Of a stretch of DNA of 22,932 nucleotides, positions 13,588-22,014 are shown one piece after another; the first letter of the stretch is position 1; every line of letters begins with the position of its first letter. The notes beneath the pieces are model-generated. The model had not been told where the DNA came from. It saw only the letters and a program-made list of their open reading frames with translations, and did no database searches. Origin of the DNA: an uncultured Clostridia bacterium (GTDB lineage Bacteria; Bacillota; Clostridia; Oscillospirales; Oscillospiraceae); NCBI GenBank assembly GCA_938049125.1, contig CALICR010000176.1, forward strand, positions 1-22,932, in the 5' to 3' direction. Both the position numbers and the translations under genes were made by a program.

Positions 13588-13615
13588 GCCCCGCATGGCT
13601 TGTGCCATGCGGGGC
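13588..13615 (-). terminator. Terminator-like hairpin of the surface-protein gene
   Basis: Perfect 12-bp arms (13588-13599 with 13604-13615) and a 4-base loop, 39 bases past the stop of the minus-strand gene. On that strand it is followed by AGCTTTGTC, a weak T run. Confidence 0.6.
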
Positions 13616-13653
13616 GGTCGTTTCGTTCAGATGATCCCTATGCGGCCAGCCGG

Positions 13654-16239
13654 TCAGGATCTGCCGTGCTTTTTCTTGGTGAGGAGCAGGACTGCGAGGG
13701 CGGCGAGGCAGACGAGCATGAGGCCGCCGTAGAGCCAGAGGTTGGCGCTGTCGCCGGTCTTGGGGGTGGACTTCAGCGTGTTCGTGATGGTCAGGCCGTC
13801 CTTACTGTAGGTTGCGTTGTAGCCGTCCGGCACCTTCACTTCCTTCGTCGTGTAGACGATCTCCTTGCCCGCAGCATAGGCGGGGAGGGCCTTCCAGGTG
13901 TAGTTCCACTTGCCGTCCTTCGTCACCTTGACGGGGTCGCCCAGGGCCTTGCCGTCGGCGTAGAGCTGGACGGTGATCTCGGTGGGACGGGTCTTGCTGT
14001 CGCCGTCCACCCACTTCTTCACGACAGTGACGTCCACCTTCGACGGCTCGTGGGTGTTCGTGATGGTGAAGCCGTCGGCGCTGTAGGAGGCGGTATAGCC
14101 CTTGGGCGTGTCGGTCTCCTGGACGGTGTAGACGATGGCGGTGCCGTTCTCCGTGGTCTCCGGCAGGTCCTTCCAGGTATAGGTCCATTTGCCGTCCGCG
14201 GTCAGCTTGACGGAGTTTCCAGTGGCCTTGCCGCCGGCATAGAGCTGCACGGTGACGGCGTCGGGCCGCAGGCCGTCCTGGTCATCGCCGTCGGCCCAGA
14301 CCTTGACCACGGTCTTCTCCACGGTCTTGATCTCCGGAGGCGGCGCGGGCGGGTCGTAGGTGTTCGTGACGGTGAGGCCGTCGTAGGCGGGCGTATAGTG
14401 CGCGGGGACGTTCTTCTCGCGGAGCGTGTAAGCGATTTCGCCGCCGTTCTCGTCATACTTTGGCAGCGTGGCCCGGCCGGTCCACTGGCCCGCGGCGGTC
14501 AGTGTGACCTCGGCGGCCACGGCCTCGCCATTCCGCACCTCGATGGTGACGGCGTCAGGGCGGACATCCGCGGTGTCGTTCACCCATTCCTTGTGAAGGA
14601 CCAGCTCCACGGCGGGGGTGTTTTCAACAAACAGGATGCCGTCGGGCAGCTCGATGGAGCGGCCGCCCAGCTGGACGTCCAGCTCGTAATAATTCAGCTC
14701 CTTGTTCAGGGTGACGTCCAGCGTATAGACGTTCCCGGAGGGCAGATAACCCGCGGGGGCCTTGGTCTCCTTGAGGGAAAGCGTTCCGGCCTCGGTGAGG
14801 GGGTAGGTCAGTTCGCCGTTTTCATCTGTAGTCAGTGTGGCGATGCTTTTGGTCAGCGCAGAGTCGGCGTAGACGGTGAATTCCGCACCCGCCAGCTCGT
14901 CGCCGGTCACGCCGTCCACCTTCCGGAGCGTCAGCAGGGTGGCCTCAGGGAGCTGCGGCTCTTCTTCATAGACGTTGCGGAGCGTCAGCATGACGGTCTC
15001 CCCGGCGGTGACGGTGAAGAGCAGGCTGCCGCTGCCGTTCAAGGTCGTGGTGCGGATGAAGCCGTCCATGTCGGCATTGGTCTCCTCCAGCAGGTAGGTG
15101 CCGCCGGGCAGGAGGGAATTCAGGTAGATGCGGTCGCCGTTGGCAGTCAGCGTGCCGGTCCAGAGGGCGTTGCCGGTCTTCTCGCCGTTCTCCGCCGCAT
15201 AGATGGCAACGGTGGGGTTGGGAGAGGGGAGATCATAGGCCGCAAGGCCCTCAGAGACCTTGGCGAGGCTGATGCCGCCCAGCTCCGTCAGCTTCGTGTT
15301 GGTGAAGACCGCCACGGGGATGGACTCGTCGTTCTTTGCCTTGATGACGTAGTCCTTGCTGTAATTCGTGGTGCTGCTTTCGCCGTCGATGCTGCGGATG
15401 ATGTAGCCCGGCTGCTGCTGCTCCGTGATGGTGTAGGTGCCCGCGGGCAGGTCCGTCAGGGTGACGGTCTCGCCGCCGCGGACGGTCACGGTGGAAGAGG
15501 CCCCGGCAGTCTCCGCGCCGACATAGGCGTTGTTCAGGAAATAGACCGGCGCGCCGTCCTTGGTGAGGGTGTAGGAGAAGGCGGTGCTGTCGGGCAGCGC
15601 CTCGCCGCTCTCGTTCACGACGGTCTTCTGAATGGCCAGGCGGCCCTTGGTCAGCACCAGCTCCAGGCCGTCTGCGGTGATGTAGAGGTCGAGACCGCTG
15701 GGGGTACCGGTCCGGCCCTTGCTTCTCATGCCGTTGCCGCCGGTGCACTCCTGCACGCCGGTGTAGTAATAGTCCGTGAGATCGATGTAATTTGTGCCGT
15801 CCTGGGTCTTGGGCAGCAGGTCCTTGAGGGCCTGCGGTACGTTGGAGAGCAGGATGCGGCCGCTGACATAGACGTTCTTCATCTTGAATGATGTGCCGTC
15901 CCACTCAATGGCGTTCGCGGGAAATGCCTCCTGAAGATCGATGTGGTATTCCGGCCCGTCGGTTTCCGTGCGCTGTGTAACGTTGTACGTGGAAAAGTCA
16001 AAGATGAGTGAGCTGGCGCCCTGACGCCTGATCTCGACCTTGATGGTCTTTGGGTCCATCCGGCCCTCCAGCGTCTGGTCCGTGCCGTTGACGTTGATGG
16101 TGTACCTGCTGGCGATTTTGACGTCGACATGGTCGTAGGCTTCGCCGTGGCTGCCTGGGCCTGCCGCCAGAGCCGTGACCGGAAGCATGGTCAGCAGCAT
16201 CAGCAGCGCGAGGCAGAGACTGAGCAGTTTCTTCTTCAT
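13654..16239 (-). CDS. Sortase-anchored surface protein with SpaA-like and Cna_B domains
   Basis: Secreted cell-wall protein of 861 residues, probably a pilin subunit or adhesin. A signal peptide spans 1-26 (KKK then a hydrophobic core ending ALAAG). Residues 27-195 form a unique N-terminal region. Three SpaA/prealbumin-like domains follow at about 200-317, 320-424 and 435-541, then three Cna_B repeats at 545-628, 642-729 and 736-820. Each ends in a TNT/RNV/VEN-type strand and carries a central glutamate (for example 273, 491, 708, 800), as expected for Lys-Asn isopeptide cross-links. The sorting signal TPKTG (825-829), a membrane segment (833-853) and the tail KKKHGRS complete the anchor. 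The last two repeats are clearly recent duplicates. No sortase or partner pilin is in the window. The ATG at 16239 has GGAGA upstream. Confidence 0.92.
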   Translation of the reverse strand: MKKKLLSLCLALLMLLTMLPVTALAAGPGSHGEAYDHVDVKIASRYTINVNGTDQTLEGRMDPKTIKVEIRRQGASSLIFDFSTYNVTQRTETDGPEYHIDLQEAFPANAIEWDGTSFKMKNVYVSGRILLSNVPQALKDLLPKTQDGTNYIDLTDYYYTGVQECTGGNGMRSKGRTGTPSGLDLYITADGLELVLTKGRLAIQKTVVNESGEALPDSTAFSYTLTKDGAPVYFLNNAYVGAETAGASSTVTVRGGETVTLTDLPAGTYTITEQQQPGYIIRSIDGESSTTNYSKDYVIKAKNDESIPVAVFTNTKLTELGGISLAKVSEGLAAYDLPSPNPTVAIYAAENGEKTGNALWTGTLTANGDRIYLNSLLPGGTYLLEETNADMDGFIRTTTLNGSGSLLFTVTAGETVMLTLRNVYEEEPQLPEATLLTLRKVDGVTGDELAGAEFTVYADSALTKSIATLTTDENGELTYPLTEAGTLSLKETKAPAGYLPSGNVYTLDVTLNKELNYYELDVQLGGRSIELPDGILFVENTPAVELVLHKEWVNDTADVRPDAVTIEVRNGEAVAAEVTLTAAGQWTGRATLPKYDENGGEIAYTLREKNVPAHYTPAYDGLTVTNTYDPPAPPPEIKTVEKTVVKVWADGDDQDGLRPDAVTVQLYAGGKATGNSVKLTADGKWTYTWKDLPETTENGTAIVYTVQETDTPKGYTASYSADGFTITNTHEPSKVDVTVVKKWVDGDSKTRPTEITVQLYADGKALGDPVKVTKDGKWNYTWKALPAYAAGKEIVYTTKEVKVPDGYNATYSKDGLTITNTLKSTPKTGDSANLWLYGGLMLVCLAALAVLLLTKKKHGRS

Positions 16240-16344
16240 ATGTTCTCCGTCCTTTCCCTGTGAGCAGATGCAGCCATGGCGGCATCTGCGGCCTGTCTTC
16301 CTTTGGTCTGATGGTCGCGCTGGAATTGCGGACGTGGTCCCTCG

Positions 16345-16366
16345 GAAAGCGGGCCTGCCCGCTTTC
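16345..16366 (-). other. Hairpin at the 5' end of the surface-protein mRNA
   Basis: GAAAGCGGG and CCCGCTTTC (16345-16353 with 16358-16366) are perfectly complementary. The predicted transcript starts near 16368, so this hairpin would sit at the extreme 5' end of a leader of about 130 bases. A 5' stem of this kind often stabilises mRNA; that role is inferred. Confidence 0.4.
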
Positions 16367-16374
16367 TTTCCCCC

Positions 16375-16404
16375 AGTCTACCAGAGCGTCTGCGGAAGTG
16401 TCAA
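16375..16404 (-). promoter_or_regulatory. Promoter of the surface-protein gene
   Basis: On the minus strand, TTGACA (complement of 16399-16404) and TAGACT (complement of 16375-16380), 18 bases apart. Confidence 0.65.
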
Positions 16405-16638
16405 TGGGATTTTCACATTTTGTATAAAGAATCCGTTAAGGAAACGCTTATTTTATTCAAAATTACAACATTCGGCAGTTTCCTTCTGTCTCCGGGACTC
16501 CGCAGCGGCAAAAAGCGCCCGCCTCTGCGCCGCGGGGAGCAGGGGCAGGCGTCAGGAAAAGCCGCCGCGCGCGCCGTTCCGGGAGGAGACGATCTCATCC
16601 TAGCGCGGCGGACGCGCGAAAACAAGGGAAGCGGGGGG

Positions 16639-17418
16639 CTACTCCGGCAGCGAGAGGAGCTGCCGGCTCAGGCGGAGAATTTCTTCGGTGCCAAGGGAGT
16701 TGAAAAAGCGGACCTCGCCGGGGTGGGGGCCGGGATTCCGGAGGCCGTGCTCGTCCAGGCGGCGGCAGAGCTGGGCCGTGATGCCCGCGTTGCCGTCGAT
16801 GAGCTCCGTCTCCGGCGGCAGGGCCGCGGTGATGGCGGCGCGCAGGAAGGGGTAGTGGGTGCAGCCCAGCACGGCGGCGTCGATGCGCTGGCCGCGCCAG
16901 GGGGCCAGGCGCTCGTCGAGGTAGGCCCGGAGGGCCGGGCTGTCCAGCTCGCCGCGCTCCACGAACTCCATGAGCCCGGGACAGGGGACGGGGATGACCC
17001 GCGTCTCCCGGGAGAAGCGGCGCTGGAGCTCCAGAAAGCGGCGGCTTTTGACGCACATGGGCGTCGCCAGCACCAGCACGGTGCCGCCGGGGTGGGCCTC
17101 CGCCGCGGGCTTGATGGCGGGCTCCACGCCGATGATGGGCACCTCGGGCCAGCGGGCGCGCATGGCGTCCACGGCCTCACCGGTGGCGGTGTTGCAGGCC
17201 ACGACGACGGCCTTGGCCCCCAGGGCCAGGACCTTCTCCGTCACGGCCATGGCGAGGGTGCGGATCTCCTCCGGCGGCCGCGTGCCGTAGGGGGCGTGGG
17301 CACTGTCGCCGTAGTAGACATAATTCTCGAAGGGCAGGACGCGCCGGGCGGCGCGGAGCACGCTGATGCCGCCCAGCCCGGAGTCGAAAAAGGCCACCGG
17401 CCGCATTGCATCGTCCAT
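16639..17418 (-). CDS. murI: Glutamate racemase
   Basis: Makes D-glutamate for peptidoglycan in the cytoplasm without a cofactor; 259 residues, normal length. The catalytic cysteines are Cys75 in VVACNTAT and Cys186 in LGCTHYPF. FFDSGLGGISV (10-20) and YYGDSAHAPYG (35-45) are the other family signatures. The ATG at 17418 is the best start; the frame stays open far upstream but passes through antisense sequence of the neighbouring deacetylase gene. The stop is TAG. The gene diverges from the deacetylase gene across 114 bases and is probably transcribed alone. Confidence 0.96.
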   Translation of the reverse strand: MDDAMRPVAFFDSGLGGISVLRAARRVLPFENYVYYGDSAHAPYGTRPPEEIRTLAMAVTEKVLALGAKAVVVACNTATGEAVDAMRARWPEVPIIGVEPAIKPAAEAHPGGTVLVLATPMCVKSRRFLELQRRFSRETRVIPVPCPGLMEFVERGELDSPALRAYLDERLAPWRGQRIDAAVLGCTHYPFLRAAITAALPPETELIDGNAGITAQLCRRLDEHGLRNPGPHPGEVRFFNSLGTEEILRLSRQLLSLPE

Positions 17419-17452
17419 GGGATCGCCTCGATCTCTCAAAAAATTACTTATT

Positions 17453-17480
17453 AGTATACCACGGTTTTCCCCGTTTGAAA
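17453..17480 (-). promoter_or_regulatory. Probable promoter of murI
   Basis: On the minus strand TATACT (complement of 17453-17458) is preceded by TGG, giving an extended -10, and TTTCAA lies 16 bases further upstream as a weak -35. The leader would be about 28 bases. Confidence 0.6.
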
Positions 17481-17532
17481 AGGCCTGCATATGCGCCGGG
17501 GACGGGGCATAGGCTCCGGTGAGGTGATTTTC

Positions 17533-18318
17533 GTGAGAACAAGGAAATTTCGCGTGACGCTGGTGGGCTGCCTGACCGTGCTGCTGCTTCTGGCGGTCTA
17601 CAGCTTCTTCGCTGCGCGCCGCGCCGTGCCGACCGGGGCCTGGGGCCTCAGCTTCCAGCAGGAGGGCGCCGCGCCCAGCGGCACCGTGAGCCAGGCATCC
17701 CTGGACGCCTACGACGCCAAGTACATCGGCGATACGTCCGAGCCGAAGATCGCCCTGACCTTCGACGCGGGCTACGAGAACGGCTATGCGGAGAAAATTC
17801 TGGATGCCCTGAAAAAGCACAACGCCCCGGCCACGTTTTTTCTGGTGGGCAACTTTCTGGAGCAGAACCCGGAGCTGGTGCAGCGCATGACCGACGAGGG
17901 CCACACCATCGGCAACCACACCTACCACCACCGGGATATGTCCGAGATTGCCGACGAGGCGGCCTTTGCAAAGGAGCTGACGTCGGTGGAGGAGCTGTAC
18001 CGCAACATCACGGGCAAGGAGATGTCGAAGTATTACCGCCCGCCCCAGGGCGTCTACTCCGAGGAGAATTTGAAGCAGGCGAAAAAGCTGGGCTACCGGA
18101 CCGTATTCTGGAGCCTCGCCTATGTGGATTGGCTCAACGACAAGCAGCCCACCCGGGAGGAGGCCTTCTCGAAGCTCCTGCCGCGCATCCACAACGGGGC
18201 CATCGTGCTGCTCCACCTTACATCGAAGACGAACGCCGACATTCTCGACGAGCTGCTGACGAAATGGGAGGAGGCGGGCTACCAGTTCGTAACGCTGGAT
18301 GAGATGTACGGGAGCTGA
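17533..18318 (+). CDS. pdaA: Polysaccharide deacetylase, PdaA-like (NodB domain), membrane-anchored
   Basis: Extracytoplasmic de-N-acetylase expected to act on peptidoglycan muramic acid; in Bacillus subtilis PdaA works in making spore-cortex muramic lactam. It is 261 residues. GTG at 17533 is preceded by GGTGAGGTG; longer in-frame starts add only a GC-rich stretch. One membrane segment (about 8-26) anchors it outside the cell. NodB motifs: TFDAGYENG (76-84) with Asp78, the metal-binding His129 and His133 in GNHTYHH, RPPQG (169-173), and a final LLHLTSKT. TFDAGYENGYA with LKKHNAPATFF resembles PdaA more than chitin deacetylases. It is divergent from murI. The exact substrate is inferred from similarity to PdaA. 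Confidence 0.88.
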   Translation: MRTRKFRVTLVGCLTVLLLLAVYSFFAARRAVPTGAWGLSFQQEGAAPSGTVSQASLDAYDAKYIGDTSEPKIALTFDAGYENGYAEKILDALKKHNAPATFFLVGNFLEQNPELVQRMTDEGHTIGNHTYHHRDMSEIADEAAFAKELTSVEELYRNITGKEMSKYYRPPQGVYSEENLKQAKKLGYRTVFWSLAYVDWLNDKQPTREEAFSKLLPRIHNGAIVLLHLTSKTNADILDELLTKWEEAGYQFVTLDEMYGS

Positions 18319-18324
18319 ACCGGA

Positions 18325-18359
18325 GCGGCGCGGCCTTATGGCTGCGCCGCGCGTCTTTT
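18325..18359 (+). terminator. Terminator of the deacetylase gene
   Basis: Eleven-base arms (18325-18335 with 18340-18350, one G-U pair), TTAT loop, and the run TCTTTT at 18354-18359. Confidence 0.8.
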
Positions 18360-18444
18360 CGCCCCGGCACGCACCAAAGCGAGCCCCCGGCATAACATGG
18401 AATGAGCGTTGACCGCTCCGAAATTCATCTGGGAGGTACGTTAT

Positions 18445-18609
18445 ATGTCTTGCAACAGTTCCGGCTTCTGCGCCTTCGGCAACAACTGGTGGTGGATCAT
18501 CCTGCTCATCATCATCGTACTGCTCTGCGGCAGCAACGGGAGCTGCGGTTGCGGCTGCAGCAACGGATGCAGCAGCGGGTGCGGTGACAGCTGCGGCTGC
18601 GGCTGCTGA
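18445..18609 (+). CDS. Small cysteine-rich single-pass membrane protein
   Basis: A 54-residue protein; ATG at 18445 with GGGAGGT 8-14 bases upstream, so translation is well supported. An upstream in-frame ATG at 18409 precedes that site and is not used. A short N-terminal part with two cysteines is followed by NNWWW, one hydrophobic helix (about 18-28) and a Gly/Ser/Asn-rich tail in which nearly every second or fourth residue is cysteine. Cysteines lie at 3, 9, 28, 34, 36, 38, 42, 46, 50, 52 and 54, that is 11 of 54. I recall similar proteins in Clostridia annotated as chorion-class high-cysteine protein, without known function. It stands alone between two terminators. Possible roles are metal binding or a disulfide-linked surface or spore layer; both are inference. 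Confidence 0.85.
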   Translation: MSCNSSGFCAFGNNWWWIILLIIIVLLCGSNGSCGCGCSNGCSSGCGDSCGCGC

Positions 18610-18623
18610 GCTACATGAGCGGG

Positions 18624-18656
18624 CGGCGGGGAGCAGGCTCCCCGCCGTTCTCCATT
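18624..18656 (+). terminator. Terminator of the cysteine-rich gene
   Basis: Perfectly complementary arms at 18624-18633 and 18638-18647, followed by TTCTCCATTT. Confidence 0.7.
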
Positions 18657-18700
18657 TCCCGGGAAAGTTTCAAAAATACGGCTTGATTTGAAGAAAAATC

Positions 18701-18729
18701 TTGAAATCCTCCGAAAACTGTGCTATATT
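18701..18729 (+). promoter_or_regulatory. Promoter of typA
   Basis: TTGAAA (18701-18706) and TATATT (18724-18729) with a 17-base spacer, giving a leader of about 84 bases. Confidence 0.75.
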
Positions 18730-18819
18730 TTCTCTTTGTTGAGCACATTAGAGAGAATAGGAAGAGACCCGCTGCGCGGACAGGCTCCGCCCGGCGGAAA
18801 CGAGGTTCTGGAGGCAGCT

Positions 18820-20637
<1,818 letters not shown>

Positions 20638-20693
20638 AGCAAAAAAGACTTGATTTTTGGGCGTATTCTGTGCGAAAATAAAGAATAGTACGG

Positions 20694-20740
20694 CGCTGCC
20701 TGCCGGGTCTGCTGTGTCCGGCAGGCAGCGTCTTTCATTC
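20694..20740 (+). terminator. Hairpin between typA and the CapA-like gene
   Basis: A perfect 13-bp stem (20694-20706 with 20718-20730) with an 11-base loop, followed by TCTTTCATTC. It most likely terminates typA. It ends 30 bases before the next start codon, so any promoter for that gene must lie within or before it. Confidence 0.7.
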
Positions 20741-20759
20741 AAGGCCAAGGGGTGACTCC

Positions 20760-21947
20760 ATGAAGAATCCGATCATCCGAAGCATTCTCCTTGTGACGGT
20801 GCTGGTGCTGCTGGCGGAGGCGGTGCTGTTCGGCGTACTGCTGACGAAGCGGCTCAAGAGCCAGGACGCGGCGATCCAGGCCCGGACGTCTCAGCAGATG
20901 GCGCAGCGTCAGGACGCCGCCGCCGAGGAGGCGGCCCAGCAGGAGAGCGCCCTGCCGGACCTCCAGGAGGACGAGCAGGTCTCCGCCACGCTGATCTATG
21001 AGCCTGTGGAGGAGGAGTCGTTCCTGCTGACGCTGGTGGGCGACTGCACGCTGGCCACCGACGCCATGAGCTACGGCGGCGAGGGCACCTTCGTAGGTGT
21101 GGTCAAGGATAACTACGACTACCCCTTCGCCAACGTGCGCGACCTCTTCGAGAGCGACGATTTTACCATCGCGAACCTCGAATGCGACCTCACGGACGTG
21201 GCCGTCGTCTCGGACAAGATGTTTGCCTTCCGTGGCCCCACGGCCTATACGAACATTTTGACCGGCAGCTCCGTGGAGTTCGTCAGCTACGCCAACAACC
21301 ACATCTATGACTACGGCTACGAGGGCTACGACGAGACCATTGCGGCGCTCCAAAGCGCAGGCCTCGCCTACTGCGAGCGGAACAAGACGAAGCTCTACAC
21401 CACGGAGAGCGGCCTGACCATCGGTGTCTACGCCGGGTATTTCAAGTTCGACGACGCCGAGGTGACGGCGGCGATCCAGAAGCTGGACGCCGAGGCCGAC
21501 GTGGTCATCGCCTCGCTCCACTGGGGCGACGAGGGCAAGTACCACCCCACCGAGGAGCAGCAGCGCCTGGGCCATCTGGCCATTGACGCCGGGGCCGACA
21601 TCGTCTATGGCCACCATCCCCACGTGCTCCAGCCCGTGGAGGAGTACGGCGACGGCATCATTTTCTACAGCGTCGGCAATTTCTCCTTCGGCGGCAACAC
21701 GAACCCCCGGGACAAGGACACGGTGGTGGTGCGCCAGGAGATCATTCGCCAGGGCAGCTCCGTCCGCCTGGGCGAGACGACGCTCCTGCCCTGCTGCGTC
21801 AGCAGTGCCCAGGACCGCAACACCTACCAGCCCACGCTCTACGAGGAGGGCACCGAGGCCTACGACCGGACCCTCTCCAAGCTGAACGGCACCTTCGAGG
21901 GTGCGGATCTGACCATCGACTACAGCGGTGTCAGCGGCTGGGGCTGA
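20760..21947 (+). CDS. CapA family (PGA_cap) protein, membrane-anchored
   Basis: A 395-residue protein of the CapA/PgsA metallophosphoesterase-like family, some members of which take part in poly-gamma-glutamate capsule synthesis. The ATG at 20760 follows AAGGGGTGA. One membrane helix (about 8-30) is followed by an Ala/Gln/Glu-rich, probably helical stalk (about 32-75), so the catalytic domain is outside the cell. Family motifs: VGDCTL (93-98), NLE (139-141), NNH (179-181), HWG (254-256) and GHHPHV (284-289), the expected metal-site residues. The capB and capC partners needed for a capsule are not beside it. Many Clostridia have such lone CapA-like genes of unknown role, so I do not assign capsule synthesis. 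Confidence 0.88.
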   Translation: MKNPIIRSILLVTVLVLLAEAVLFGVLLTKRLKSQDAAIQARTSQQMAQRQDAAAEEAAQQESALPDLQEDEQVSATLIYEPVEEESFLLTLVGDCTLATDAMSYGGEGTFVGVVKDNYDYPFANVRDLFESDDFTIANLECDLTDVAVVSDKMFAFRGPTAYTNILTGSSVEFVSYANNHIYDYGYEGYDETIAALQSAGLAYCERNKTKLYTTESGLTIGVYAGYFKFDDAEVTAAIQKLDAEADVVIASLHWGDEGKYHPTEEQQRLGHLAIDAGADIVYGHHPHVLQPVEEYGDGIIFYSVGNFSFGGNTNPRDKDTVVVRQEIIRQGSSVRLGETTLLPCCVSSAQDRNTYQPTLYEEGTEAYDRTLSKLNGTFEGADLTIDYSGVSGWG

Positions 21948-21960
21948 GCGCCCGGCCATG

Positions 21961-21994
21961 AAAAAGCATCCCGTCCGCGGACGGGATGCTTTTT
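21961..21994. terminator. Bidirectional terminator between the CapA-like gene and pfp
   Basis: Perfect 16-bp arms (21961-21976 with 21979-21994) with five As on the left and five Ts on the right. It serves both converging genes. Confidence 0.93.
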
Positions 21995-22014
21995 GTATAC
22001 CCTGTAGAGGAAAC

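Larger units (their letters stand above)
16240..16638. other. Gene-free stretch between murI and the surface-protein gene
   Basis: About 400 bases without a credible gene on either strand. The first 165 bases hold the leader, hairpin and promoter of the surface-protein gene. The remainder, 16405-16638, changes from AT-rich (16405-16480) to very GC-rich; I find only short imperfect hairpins there and no clear terminator for murI. Confidence 0.6.

Noticed and set aside
13219..13608. A 129-codon minus-strand frame in the gene-poor stretch
   Set aside because: No ribosome site and no recognisable domain. It also runs into the 3' end of the symporter gene and across its terminator.
13339..15891. 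An 850-codon open frame on the plus strand opposite the surface-protein gene
   Set aside because: Translation is Gly/Val/His-rich without domains, while the opposite strand has a signal peptide, repeated domains and a sorting signal.
16480..16600. Terminator for murI on the minus strand
   Set aside because: Only short or heavily bulged stems are present and none is followed by a T run at the right place, apart from a 4-bp stem too weak to call.
20640..20700. TTGATT with a downstream AT-rich run as promoter for the CapA-like gene
   Set aside because: No convincing -10 at a proper distance, and the strong hairpin at 20694 would follow directly.
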